Assembly: GCA_963920575.1 (NCBI GenBank)
Contig: OY986975.1
Span: 16,585,897 to 16,649,896, forward strand
Direction of reading: 5' to 3'
DNA: 64,000 nt
Source: Narthecium ossifragum
Lineage: Eukaryota; Streptophyta; Magnoliopsida; Dioscoreales; Nartheciaceae
Numbering within the stretch: position 1 is the first letter of the stretch; each line of letters starts with the position of its first letter. The position numbers were made by a program, and so were the translations under genes. This document shows positions 45,236 to 56,022 of the stretch, in pieces. A model generated the notes under the pieces. It was not told the DNA's origin and made no database searches. It saw only the letters and a program-made list of their open reading frames with translations.

Positions 45236-46235
45236 GCTGCCATGGGAATTGGAATGAGAATGAGAATGGAAACATGATTGAAAATGGGAACTGAAACTCG
45301 AAAGAAATTGTGATTGTTTGGTACGTCAAGGAACTTAAATGGGAATGGAACTTGCAAATGTTTCGTATACATAATAAACATGGAAACTTGAATGGGAATA
45401 TAAATTAAAGGCCAAAATACCGCTTACTCTAATAGCATAGATTTACGAATATATTTATGTATGTAGATGTATTTGTATTACCTTGGCTTATTTGGATGAA
45501 AGATTATCAATAATGAGAGAAAGAAATAAGATTATTATTTGAAATATTATTAATAAATAAGAGAAAGAAATAAGATTATTATTATGAGAGTTCCTAATAT
45601 TATTAATAAATAAGAGAAAGAAATAAGATTATTAATGTTATTTGAAATATTATTAATAAATAAGAGAGAAATAATATTATTAATGTTATTTGAAATATTA
45701 TTAATAAATAAGAGAGAAATAATATTATTAATATTATTTTAAATATTATTAATAAATAAGAGAGAGATAATATTATTAATATTATTTTAAATATTATTAA
45801 TAAATAAGAGAAAGAAATAAGATTATTAATATTCTTTGAAATATTATTAATAAATAAGAGAAAGAAATAAGATTATTAATATTATTTGAAATATTATTAA
45901 TAAATAAGAGAGAGGAATAAGATTATTAATATTATTTGAAATATTATTAATAAATAAGAAAAAGAAATAAGATTATTAATAAATAATATTATTTTTAAGA
46001 TTTATCCTAACCGTTTGATCAGTTTATTTACAGAAAGATGAAGGGTATTTATATACATTCCATGAATATAAGAGTTCATGCGTTTGAGCGAACTCTGGAT
46101 TCCCATATCAAATTCGGGAATCCAAAACTCCCTCAAACACAGGAATGTCAATTCCGGTTCCTAAACGGAGGCTCCAACCAAACACGTTAAATTCTCATTC
46201 CCGTTCTTAGATGAATAGTGCAACCAGAGTGGCCT
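45236..46235. mobile_element. MITE-like insertion around an AT minisatellite
   Basis: The left edge is rich in 'gggaatgagaatgaga'-like words, and the right edge in their complements ('attctcattcccgttct'), a loose inverted arrangement with 'ccaaccaaacacgttaaatt' at the right end. The duplicated downstream region (47170 onward) lacks it, so it inserted into the upstream copy. The family is not determined. Confidence 0.4.
45490..46000. repeat. AT-rich minisatellite
   Basis: About eight degenerate units of roughly 53-62 bp are built on 'atattattaataaataagag' followed by agaaataaga and ttattaat. The AT content is very high. Confidence 0.85.
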
Positions 46236-47035
46236 TAGTTTATACGACATGCAATAATGTCTCATGCATAGAAATAATGATCGTTAGGTGCTATAAAGAA
46301 TGTTATCACTTTGCTTTGGTCCTTTTCTACTCTTTAAAATATTTCTATAGGTAGGGTTGGTGCAATCTTGAAGCCAATCTCATTGAGATCCAGCTTCGAA
46401 AGGACATCACCACCAGAGAGGAGGAGAAGAAAGATCACGTCCTTGAATACCTTTTTTCTTCGAAAAGGTATGTTAATTATCTTAAATTGCACTCTTTGTG
46501 GTTTCTAATTTCTTCTTGATTTTGCTGCTTCTTTTCCCTGTTTTCCTATTAATCTTGGTGCACATCTCTCATGGCAAAAGCTGTTCTTTTTCTTGTTCTT
46601 GTTCTTATTGTTTTGTGGGATTTCGATAGATATATGAAGTTCACACTCCTATTTTGCTATTACTGCTAATATTTGGGGTTTTTTGAACATCTGCTCGCAG
46701 AGGATGATGGGTTTTGACTGCGGTGATCTAGCTTCTTTTATGAATAACTAATATGGATGAGTAAATGCCGAAATTAGAATCACCCTTTTGTTTGCTTGCT
46801 TAATTCCAAACTCCATGTAATGATAATTGCAATACTTGCGATTTTATGTCTTTGAATTTTTTTTCTTACAGAGTATTCGTAAGTTTGAATTGTTTGAACT
46901 CGAGTAGCATAACAAGATAAACAAATTGATCTGTAAGCGAGTTTAAGCAGTTTCAAATTGTCCTGTTTTCACTGACTTGAGCTTGTTGGCAATCGTCTCC
47001 TTCATGAGCTCGATTATTTTTTTTGTTTCCAGATG

Positions 47036-48200
47036 TGTGATCAAGTTACATCCATAAAAATAACAAGTACTAAAAGTTATTGATACAGGTGATAAATTAG
47101 CAGAAAATCAGAGTATTAGTATTGTATATTGGAAATTATGTATAGTTCTTAAAACTAATCAAGCTATTTGAGCCGAGAGAATGAGCGAACTAGGCCTTCC
47201 TCATGTTGGAGCTCCATATTTTGACTCATATTCAGGTCCCTTTCTAAACGAGAGAACATATTTAGAGCCTAATTTCGAGCCGAACTACAGCTATTTACCT
47301 CAGACCATCATACCAACAGTCAAAATTAGTTTGAATCTCAGCCGACGATCTCGATCTTTTGAATCTCACCCAGAGACTTAATCCATTATTATGTGCTGAA
47401 AAGGCATGAACCATCGGATGAGATTCAAACTAATCTGAATCGTTGGCATGATAGTATGAGGTAAACAAAACTCTTTCCCAAGCCAAGCAATGAGATTCAA
47501 ACATGAAACATCGATTGTACTGAGAAGTGACTTGATAGCTAGCATCGAATCTAAGCATCTATTGGTAAGGTTATCCTTATAAAATGTCAAGCATCTTCTT
47601 GGCATATGCAACAATAATATTTTATACATAGAAATGATCGTTATGTACTATAAAAAATGTTCTGATGACTTTGCTTTGGTCTCCTTCTCTACTCAAAATA
47701 TTTTTGTATAGGTTGGTGTGGTTTGAGGCTTTGGCCATAGCATATGCAATCTCGAAGTCATTTCATTGAGATCCAGCCAGGGTGGAGGAGGAGAAGATCA
47801 CATCCTTGAATACTAATTTGTATCTGCAAAAAGGTCCGTTAATTATCTGAAATTGCACTATTTTTGGTTTCTAATCTCTTCTTGGTTTGCTGCTAATATC
47901 CTAGTTTTGCTATTTTTCTTGGTGCATATCTCTCATGGCAAAAGCTTCTTTTTCTTTTCCTTTTTTCCTGTGGATTTCGTTAGATTTATGAATCTCAAAC
48001 TCATATTTTGCTATTATGACAAATATTTGGGGTTTTATGAACATCTCGCAGATGTGATCTTTGGATGATGGGTTTTGACTACGGTGACCTTTATGTCTAT
48101 ATAATACACAACTAGTATGGATGTGTAAAATCACCCTTTTGTTTGCTACTTTATTTCACTTGTTCCTAGTATATTATTACCACTGTCATCACCTTTTTTT
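47036..48200 (+). repeat. Downstream copy of duplicated NLR 5' region
   Basis: This is the copy directly upstream of the NLR. It holds the probable transcribed leader (about 47740-47833) and the start of a 5'UTR intron. Confidence 0.65.
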
Positions 48201-48305
48201 TTGCCTTTCGTTACAGCAAATCATCACTTTGGTTGAGATGTCTATGTAAATGAATATTAGCCTTCAAAAATAGATACCTTTGTTTGCTCTAGATTTTGGA
48301 TGCAG
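47834..48305 (+). other. Probable 5'UTR intron of the NLR gene
   Basis: Donor AAAAAG|GTCCGT (47834) and acceptor TTTGGATGCAG|ACTC (48305) frame a 472-bp T-rich stretch. A 57-bp exon leader follows before ATG 48363. The equivalent donor in the upstream copy reads GTATGT. Splicing is predicted, not shown. Confidence 0.5.
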
Positions 48306-48362
48306 ACTCTGTCTTCACCTGCACTAATTCTTCAACCATCTTTAGGCCAAATTGAGTGAAGC

Positions 48363-51032
48363 ATGGCATCGCCTGTGGTTACTTATGTGGTGAATAAACT
48401 GGGCGACTACATCATCCAACAAGCTTCTGCCTTTCTTGGAGTTCGAGAAGATATAGAGTGGTTGGAGAGGGAGCTAAGGGGAATGCTCTGCTTTCTAGCT
48501 GATGCTGATGCAAAACGAAAGGGAAACGATGAAAGAGTCAAGAATTGGGTCCGTGAGATCAGAGATGTTGCTCATGAGGCAGAAGATGTCATTGATAATT
48601 TCCTAATTAAAGTCAGAAGCCACCCTACAAGAAGATCTCCCAAGTTGAAGATGGCCAGCTGCATTGATCTTGTTGTGTCCACTAAAGCCCGTAGGGCTAC
48701 TACTAAAAAGATTGCAAGTTTGAAATCGAGGATCACCGAGATATCCACTCGTCGGGGTGCACTTGGTATTGTTAATTTAGGTGAAGATGGAGGATTTGAC
48801 ACTGCGGTGATGCGAGAGAGTTTGCAAGCACGAAGACGATTATCTCCTCACCATTATGATGAAAGCCACGTAGTTGGATTTGATGCAGAGAAGAAAATGA
48901 TAGTTGATCAGTTGCTTGGCAAGGAGAAACGTCGATTTGTGATTTCTATAGTTGGCATGGGTGGCCTCGGCAAGACCACTCTTGCCAAGAAAGTGTTTCA
49001 CAGCAATGAAATCTCACAACACTTCGAAGCTCGCGTTTGGGTGACCGTCTCTGAAACTTACAATGTGATTGAGCTGTTAAAGAAACTACTCAAAGAAGTT
49101 GGAGCAACAACAAATAATGAAAATGGAGATGAAGAGGAACTAAAGTCTAATCTCTGTGAAGCGCTTAAGATGAGAGGAAGGTATCTTGTTGTGATGGATG
49201 ATGTATGGAAGAAAGAAGTATGGAGGCGGATCGAAACAGCTCTACCAGATATCGGAAACGGAAGCAGGGTGATTTTCACTACCCGGATTGAAGATGTCTC
49301 AAGATCTGCCGACCCAGCTATCCATCCCCATAAATTGCGATTATTGGACAATGAAGAGAGTAGATTGCTCTTCCTTAAAAAAGCTTACCCATATCGAGAT
49401 GTCCAAACCTTTAGAGAGGATTTGAAGCATGTAGGAGAGAGATTGGTAAAAAGTTGTCACGGTTTGCCACTTGCCTTGGAGGTTTTAGGAGGCCTTTTAT
49501 CGACGAAAGTTGAGAGGCCCGATGTATGGTCAAGTATGTTAAATAAGGTCAAGTGGCAAGAGGCGGAAGAAGGGAAAGAATGCATGGATATCTTGCGTTT
49601 GAGTTACGAACAGCTGCCTTATTATATGAAACCATGTTTTCTGTACATTGGTGCCTTCCCAGAAGACCAAGACATTCCTATGGAAAGATTAATTCAACTA
49701 TGGATAGCTGAAGGGTTCGTACCAAAGAGGCGAGGAGAAACTAGGAAGAGCACATCAGAGGATTTCCTGCATGAATTGATCCAGAGGTGCATGATTCAAA
49801 AAAAAAGATACGCGTTTGGCAGACTTGTCTTGATAGGCGTTCATGATCTCATACGTGATGTTTGCGTAGAGGAAGCTAGAGAGAGTGGATTGCTAAGTGT
49901 GGTAAGCCATCTTGCAGATGAACTGCCCACCTCTTCAGATTTGGCAGGAACCCGTCGGCTGGCCATTAGTGATCGTAACGAGGGGGCATATGTTAACCTC
50001 TCCGAGGACATGTGGAAGATACCTGATTTGCGTACCCTGATATGCTTCACAAATATTAAGGGGGGTGGCCAATTCCTTAGTGGTTTAAGATTGTTGAGAG
50101 TAATTGATATCAAAGGTATATTAGATGATTGGGTGTTGCCCAAAGAAATGACAAATATGATTAATCTGAGATTCCTGAGTTATAGGAGCTTAAAATCAAA
50201 AAATGTGATTTGCAAGTCATTAATAGAAAATCTTCATAATTTGCAATTTGTGGATGTATTTCCTCAACTCGAAGGCTCTTCTATCCGCAGCATTGAAGGA
50301 CTGACAAACCTAGTGACATTTAGCAGGATAAGGGCCGGGAGATGGATTGAAAGTGATTTCAGCAAGCTACTCCACCTTGAAAGTTTGGGAATAACTGGTG
50401 TTGAAAATGTACACCATGAGACGCTTCTCGGATCACTTGGGAAATTGAGTTGCATCGACTCCTTGGAGCTCGAGGCAGAACGTGCACATGGAACAATTCC
50501 CACGGAGGTCCTTACGATGTTTTTGGAACACCACCATCTTTGTCGTGTAAGATTGAGAGGACCATTGTCAAAGAAGCTGCAGCTCCCACCCTGCAATCAA
50601 TTCGCACCTAATCTTGCTTATCTTTATTTGGTTTCTTCCAAACTAGAGCAAGACCCAATGGTAGTGTTGGAGAACCTACCCAACCTCGTCTTTCTTTCCA
50701 TGAGAGACGCTTACGTTGGGAAGAAGATGTTTTGTTCATCGGGTGGATTTCCAGCACTTCAGGTAATGTATATCCATGACTTGGAAGCTCTAGAGGAGTG
50801 GACGATGGAGCCTGGAGCAATGCCTAGCCTCATCAAGCTAACCATATGGAATGTCCCTTGCCTGAACATGCTTCCTGATGGACTACGAAGTGTGACGACC
50901 ATTAGCCATTTGTGTTTCCTTGGGATACACGATGAGTTGAAAAGAAGGGTTCAACGAGACCATGGCGAGGATTGGCAAAAGATCCAGCATATCCAGCATA
51001 TCACCATCGGTTTTATAGTTTACGGTGGGTGA
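48363..51032 (+). CDS. CC-NB-ARC-LRR (CNL) immune receptor, RPM1/RPP13-like
   Basis: A single 889-residue frame. The Rx-type coiled-coil domain (1-~140) has an EDVID motif at 73-78. NB-ARC motifs are the P-loop GMGGLGKTT (198-206), RNBS-A FEARVWVTVS (221-230), kinase-2 YLVVMDDVW (274-282), RNBS-B GSRVIFTTR (300-308), GLPLA (367-371), RNBS-D CFLYIGAFPED (425-435), and VHD (493-495) in place of the usual MHD. Irregular leucine-rich repeats follow from ~530 to the end. All nucleotide-binding residues look intact. Such proteins sense pathogen effectors inside the cell and trigger defence. Length is typical. It is the only intact host gene here, flanked by direct repeats. A spliced alternative C-terminus is possible. 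Confidence 0.97.
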   Translation: MASPVVTYVVNKLGDYIIQQASAFLGVREDIEWLERELRGMLCFLADADAKRKGNDERVKNWVREIRDVAHEAEDVIDNFLIKVRSHPTRRSPKLKMASCIDLVVSTKARRATTKKIASLKSRITEISTRRGALGIVNLGEDGGFDTAVMRESLQARRRLSPHHYDESHVVGFDAEKKMIVDQLLGKEKRRFVISIVGMGGLGKTTLAKKVFHSNEISQHFEARVWVTVSETYNVIELLKKLLKEVGATTNNENGDEEELKSNLCEALKMRGRYLVVMDDVWKKEVWRRIETALPDIGNGSRVIFTTRIEDVSRSADPAIHPHKLRLLDNEESRLLFLKKAYPYRDVQTFREDLKHVGERLVKSCHGLPLALEVLGGLLSTKVERPDVWSSMLNKVKWQEAEEGKECMDILRLSYEQLPYYMKPCFLYIGAFPEDQDIPMERLIQLWIAEGFVPKRRGETRKSTSEDFLHELIQRCMIQKKRYAFGRLVLIGVHDLIRDVCVEEARESGLLSVVSHLADELPTSSDLAGTRRLAISDRNEGAYVNLSEDMWKIPDLRTLICFTNIKGGGQFLSGLRLLRVIDIKGILDDWVLPKEMTNMINLRFLSYRSLKSKNVICKSLIENLHNLQFVDVFPQLEGSSIRSIEGLTNLVTFSRIRAGRWIESDFSKLLHLESLGITGVENVHHETLLGSLGKLSCIDSLELEAERAHGTIPTEVLTMFLEHHHLCRVRLRGPLSKKLQLPPCNQFAPNLAYLYLVSSKLEQDPMVVLENLPNLVFLSMRDAYVGKKMFCSSGGFPALQVMYIHDLEALEEWTMEPGAMPSLIKLTIWNVPCLNMLPDGLRSVTTISHLCFLGIHDELKRRVQRDHGEDWQKIQHIQHITIGFIVYGG

Positions 51033-51181
51033 TTGAGCAGATCCTCTATATAATGATTGAATACTGAATGCCCAAGATGATTGCTTCATAGATTTCGTTT
51101 CTATAATATCTAACAAATTCTAGGATTTTTCTTCATCTTGCAGAGAATGAGGATGATGAGATGGATGAGGAATGGGAATGA
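51025..51181 (+). other. Alternative 3' intron and acidic last exon of the NLR
   Basis: A donor G|GTGGGT at 51025 and acceptor CATCTTGCAG ending at 51143 would remove 119 bp. They join codon phase correctly to 51144-51181, adding ENEDDEMDEEWE and a stop at 51179-51181. The unspliced form ends VYGG at 51032. The in-phase acidic tail suggests the spliced form may be the main product. Confidence 0.5.
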
Positions 51182-52290
51182 TGAGATGGATTAAGAATGC
51201 CTGAAGCTACATTTGATCCTTTGAACTTACCTCCTCGCAACAACATGCAAATGTGCTAAATCACCTACATCCCGTACAAATTCCATTTGAGAGGTCGTAT
51301 GTATTATGTATTAATTGAACCAATTATGTGATTAGATTGGCAGTTAGGAAAAACATGGTTGCATCTAGTGCTAATATTTATTTATTTTCTTTGATTGTTT
51401 TATTTTATTTGGTTTTTTCGTGAGTAGAGATAGGCTATTTGGTTGGTAAATTTCAATGTGTAATCTAACAAGTGGATGAAATGTATTAGGGCAGTTACAA
51501 CATATATTGTTAACATGCTCTATTTTTTTTCTTTTTCCTTCCTGAACAGAAGGTCATCATCAGGTTCTTGTTTGTTGTTTATTTTACACTTTGTTGGCCG
51601 TGGGTGACGATTTGTCTTGTGATGGGAAGATATGATTTCAGAGTAATGGTCTGTTTGGTCGTCACCGGCAGTTTTTGTGGAAGCTGATGCACAAGAAGCT
51701 GCCTGCTTCTTGTGTGTGGAATTCTAGCCTGGTGTGAGCTCCACTCCAGCGTCTCTTGATCTTCTCTGGTGTTTTTAGTATTCTGAGGCATGGCTTATTC
51801 AGCAGAAATCTTTTATTAAAGTTCATGCTCATTGGATTTTGTGGAAACAGAGGTGTCAATTGGTATATGAGGGAGAGGCCTTAGATGTGCTGAGGGGTGG
51901 TTTTGGTTAGTTTGTTCCCGGTGAACTCTGGTTTGTAGCTTCGCCTTATCTGTTCCAGAAAAAAGAAGCTGAGTCTAACATACGAATGCGAGAGTTCAAC
52001 AAAAGATAGCTGATATATCAAGGTACAACATTCATTGATTCTACATATAAGGAACTGCTCAGTCTCTTCACAACCAAACACAAGTTCTTCAACAGTTCTT
52101 TTTTTCTCGGATGGTACACCTCTAATGCATAGATTGGTTTCTGCTGAAAGAATCCACGCTTGCGCAAATTCTATAATGAATGAAATCTGCACGGAAAGAT
52201 GCAAAACCAAAAAAAAAAAAAAAGTCTGAGAAATAAGAACAAAATTTAGTTTCTTGATAGAGTCTTGTCATTAACAAACAGAGGGGACCA
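51182..52290. other. 3' flank of the NLR with a weak LINE-like piece
   Basis: No supported gene. At about 51790-51880 the plus strand reads a short stretch (FIKVHAHWILWKQRCQLVYE) resembling the end of LINE reverse transcriptases. A poly(A) run lies at 52210-52224. Confidence 0.3.
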
Positions 52291-52563
52291 AGTGTAGCTC
52301 ATGTTACAACAGATATCCTAAAGGTCATAGACAGACAGATGTATTCCACATTTTTGGGACATCGCGTATTAGAGCTTTGAATCGACATCATTTACCTACA
52401 TTTAAAGCCCGGAGGGAGAAATATCACTGAAATGAAATTAGGGTAGAACCAAAAAAGAAAGATCACCTATGATCAGCCATTTGCATGGAGCAGAAACATG
52501 CACTGATGGAAGACATGAAAGATCACTCTGCAACAGACCATTCTTGATTGCTTTCAATGCTAA

Positions 52564-52834
52564 TCAGTGCTCAACATCATCGTCTTGATCATCTAGATGG
52601 CCATTATCGTTGCGCCCATAATTGGCCCATGGAAGCATTGATTCAAAGAGCACAAAGGCAGCATGGCCGCCAGCCACCTCACGTGTGGCATGGGCTCTCT
52701 CTGGAACAGCTTCTCTTTCACCATCAGGCACTTCATGCACCATTTGTTGTGGTGCCATCATAAAAGGTCGTATTTCTTCAGGAGAAAGTGATGGTACTGT
52801 ATCAGAGAAATCGGAAACCAACAGATGTGAGTAC
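52564..52834 (-). pseudogene. Host-gene terminal exon-like piece, copy B
   Basis: On the minus strand, a splice acceptor (CTTTTTGCAG) is followed at 52834 by an ~89-codon frame starting YSHLLVSDFSDTVPSLSPEE and ending in an acidic DDQDDDVEH and a stop at 52564-52566. It looks like the last exon of a plant gene captured with its intron border. I do not recognise the gene. Copy A (37216-37474) has a 9-bp insertion and a ~20-bp loss that break the frame and an altered acceptor (TGTAG). No upstream exons are seen. Confidence 0.5.
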
Positions 52835-52946
52835 CTGCAAAAAGAAGAAATTAATGATCTGTAAGAGAACACCCAAAGTAGACATGAAAATTGCAAATTC
52901 TAAAACAGTTCAAGTAACTGGTAACCACTATTCCGATTCTACTTAA

Positions 52947-53257
52947 TTTACCCAACCATCTGGCTTATCGACTAAACCTGAAAGAGTACGAAGAGCTACG
53001 ACGACAAGTACAAGATTTGCTTGACAAAGGTTTCATCCGAGAAAGTCTTATAGTCCCTGCGCCGTACCTATGCTTCTTACTCCAACGGACGGCACGTGGA
53101 GTATGTGCATCGATAGCAGAGGGATCAACAAGATCACTGTAAAATACCGCTTCTCAATTCCACGACACGATGATATGCTGGATTTATTACATGGTGCCAC
53201 TATTTTTTCAAAAATTAATCTTCGAAGCGGTTACCACCAGATTAGAATGGGCTTTGA
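52947..53257 (+). pseudogene. Ty3/gypsy reverse transcriptase fragment, copy B
   Basis: Same piece as 37587-37898, with a 2-base insertion ('cttatagtcc') that shifts the frame in the N-terminal part. It retains GTWSMC and RSGYHQIR. Confidence 0.85.
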
Positions 53258-53526
53258 GTTCTCTCGACGTCCTCGGTGGCGACGGAGAGGAAGGGAATGG
53301 CTGGAGGGAGGAACGGGGCCAGAGACGCTCGAGACGGCGAGGGCGCTCTCGTGGATGGATGGGAACTCACGAGAGCTAGGCATCTCATGAGTGGGGTTTT
53401 GAATTTGTTTTTAAATCTCTTTTTATCACGGGCGGGATCGCTGAATATTTTCTTAGATTTTTTTTCTTTTTTCCCTGATCAATTGAGCCAACAAGGGTTA
53501 GTATAAGTTACAGATAGAAGGAAAAT

Positions 53527-54345
53527 TTACAGGGTTTGAGATCCTAGAGGAATGACCCAATTCTTCTGCCAACGGCGAAGCTTACCCAATCTAGCAAGAG
53601 CATCCGCCGGACACACCAGCTCTTGATGCACAGATCTAAACATCGAGATGCCAAAACGTGCCGCCCTGCTACATATATACCTCTCTATAAGAGTCAAGAA
53701 GCTACACAGGCCATCTAAGCCTCCCATTTATACACTCCACCGCAAACCTGCAGGCATCAAATTCCGCAAGAATACTAGAATGACCAAGGTTAGATGCCAA
53801 ACTTAGAGGCCTCTTAATGGCATAAAGCTCAACCGCATCACTTAAGGCCGCCAAAACAGATTCTGATGCTGCACCTCTCATACTACCATCATTATCAAAA
53901 ATAATTACACCTACTTCAGCATTTGCATCACCAGCAACATAAAAACCATCCACCATAGCTGAACAAGAGAAGGGCTTCCTATGAGAAGCATCATCTGGGA
54001 CCACCCTTAATGCACAAGGGACTACAAAAAGAGAAGTATTCCAATGCCAGACTTCTTGCTCTAATAAAGATCACCCCCGGGTTCCACCTTGGTATTTTTA
54101 AAGACCGCATCATTCCGAGCAGTCCAAATAGACCATAGCCTAAATCCAAGAACCGCCTTCTTCCATCTGGTGTCTTCCACCGCTGATGATCTCGCAAAGA
54201 GGTTGATCATCATCTCCCAATTGAAGCACCGATACATTGGCAAAGCAAGGAACAAAAACTGTGAGGCAATCCGACAAGAAAAAAAGAAAAGCCAAGGAGT
54301 TTCAGGCTCCGCATCACACAATGGATATAGGCGATCAGCAATATA
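53527..54345 (-). pseudogene. LINE ORF2 3' part, copy B
   Basis: zf-RVT motif (CDAEPETPW) then RNase H-like motifs (VGVIIFDNDGSM, ILAEFDACRFAVE) and the end motif LVCPADALARLGKL, spread over three frames. More complete than copy A. Confidence 0.8.
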
Positions 54346-54534
54346 ACCAATCTACCACAATGCTTCACAAACAAGAAGCCGATTATGCAGAAGTTTCTAA
54401 CAGAAAGATTTCACCTTAGGACTAACAGGAAGATGCCACAAATTAATCCATAAAACACCAGGAATAGAACTTTCACCCATTGTCAAATCTAAAACAAGAA
54501 ACATATATATATATACTACAAAAGAAAAGCCCTT

Positions 54535-54843
54535 TTACGGCAACGTTATGTTGTCACTTATATCAGTAAAGTTGCCACAAGAAACTAAATACGGCAATAA
54601 TTTAAAGTTATTGAGTAAATCGAGCACCATAGGCATATCACGCTCTCTAATAAGCTGCTCCTCACCCTCTTGAAAATTTCTCTTCCTTCCCGTTGTTGCA
54701 CCTTTGGGACCACAACCACAACCACAACCTTTAGCCTGGCATGACCTTTGACCAACAACTCGTGTAAACGCTTCTTTTGGCGTGAGTGGCTCTAGATCCT
54801 CCCCAGAAGCATAACATTTTGGCTGATTAAGTATGAGAAGCAT
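54535..54843 (-). other. Cys-rich short ORF in chimeric repeat
   Basis: A 102-codon frame with LEPLTPKEAFTRVVGQRS, a CGCGCG run and GATTGRKR. The 'PKEAF-VVG' pattern faintly recalls C-terminal parts of plant En/Spm-type transposases, but no domain can be assigned. The shorter copy A version is at 39180-39398. Confidence 0.25.
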
Positions 54844-54861
54844 TTCTTCCTATATTCAAAA

Positions 54862-55924
54862 TGTCACGCTCACTCCCCGATCTGGATGAGTTTTCTGGGT
54901 CGGGGCGTGACAGTTAGCTAGCTAATGAGAAATTGTGGAACCTTAGCCTCTTGCCGGCGAGTGCCGAGGGCTATTGTATATCTGTTGAACCTATAATTAA
55001 TGATGTGGCATATAGAGACATCTAGGGTAGATGTTTGCATAGGTTCACGCATTGTGTGCATTAGAGGCATATGAGGTTAGGCGGGGGATGGTTTGGTCGC
55101 CGATCCGAGCCTCTCGGGTAGCTCGGATCTAGCCTTAGGACCGTGGCTGGGTAGTGAGGTTTAGGGCGTGACGATAATTGAATCTCTGATTTCGAGGATG
55201 TGTTATAGTTGAATTTGATCAGTGCTTGAGGTTTAGAGGTCGTGTTGGTCTCCCAAGGCCAAGGGCTAAGAATGGTTGTCGGTGCCCCTGACATGGTCCC
55301 CAGGCAGTGGCTTCCTGCTGGGTAAGGGTGATCCTACTGGTTCTGGTTCTCTGTTTCCTCCCAGCGTGTTTGGTTGATATATCCCAGCGTGGTCGGTTGA
55401 GAAGAGTAGGATCCTTGGGGTAGTCGGCAGGGGATGTGGAACCCAGTGGCATTCCTTAGACTTGAGCGGGGAGACAACACTGTTGTTATTTTCCTCCCTT
55501 CTGTGTGCCGTAGAGTAGAACCCTACTGAGCTTATCGCTCACTCCTATCCGGGTTGCATTTGCAGGTGCAGGCGCCAGTTCTTCTTCAGTGGAGCCGGTG
55601 GGATCGGCCTTTGACTGCGCGAATACATCCAGAGGTGCTTGAGGTTGCTGGAGGATAAATTGTTGTACTTTTTGATAATATGTATGTTATAAACATTTCG
55701 AGGACTTTTGGGATTATGTATATGTTTTTCCTTGGAGGATTTTGTATCAAATGTTGAATAGTACAACTAATGTTATATGAATTGAATATCTGGTTCACCT
55801 CTGGAATATAAATTGTTTAAATTTATCCGTCCTTTCCGCATTTGTATCGCGCCAATTGAAGATGAATAGAGATAGGAACCCTCATGCCTCGTCCTGGATG
55901 GGTTTTCTGGGTCGGGCTGTGACA
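54862..55924 (-). mobile_element. Solo LTR of the LARD family
   Basis: This 1063-bp LTR starts TGTCACGC and ends GCTGTGACA, with a perfect 5-bp target duplication CAAAA (54857-54861 and 55925-55929). Copy A at 39421-39450 shows the uninterrupted site. Both ends carry the same ~45-51-bp module (54862-54912 and about 55881-55924), a direct repeat within one LTR. Its right part matches 5440-5974. Confidence 0.93.
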
Positions 55925-56022
55925 CAAAAAATAAAATTCATTAAGAAAATAATGCTAGTTGTACTATTTCAGATATAAGTTTATGAGTAAACTAATTCAA
56001 ATGGATGAGTTCTCACATGCAT

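Larger units (their letters stand above)
44695..46820 (+). repeat. Upstream copy of duplicated NLR 5' region
   Basis: Segments at 44695-44830 and 46254-46620 match 47036-47170 and 47632-47990, in the same order and orientation. The match includes the leader with 'gagatccagc', 'ggaggagaag', 'atcacgtccttgaatac' and the splice-donor-like AAAGGTATG. About 1 kb of MITE-like and AT-rich repeat DNA separates the two parts here. No NLR ORF follows this copy. Confidence 0.7.
52291..56022. repeat. Chimeric repeat, copy B, with solo LTR inside
   Basis: This is a direct duplicate of 36929-39547. It holds the host-exon-like piece (52564-52834), RT piece (52947-53257), LINE piece (53527-54345) and Cys-rich ORF (54535-54843). 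A solo LTR (54862-55924) interrupts it. Sequence 55930-56022 continues copy A's 39431-39540 until the family A element begins at 56023, so the full right extent is unknown. Confidence 0.85.

Noticed and set aside
47181..47381. 66-codon plus ORF upstream of the NLR as a separate gene
   Set aside because: No domain or splice partner, and its sequence lies in the duplicated upstream region with no conserved frame.
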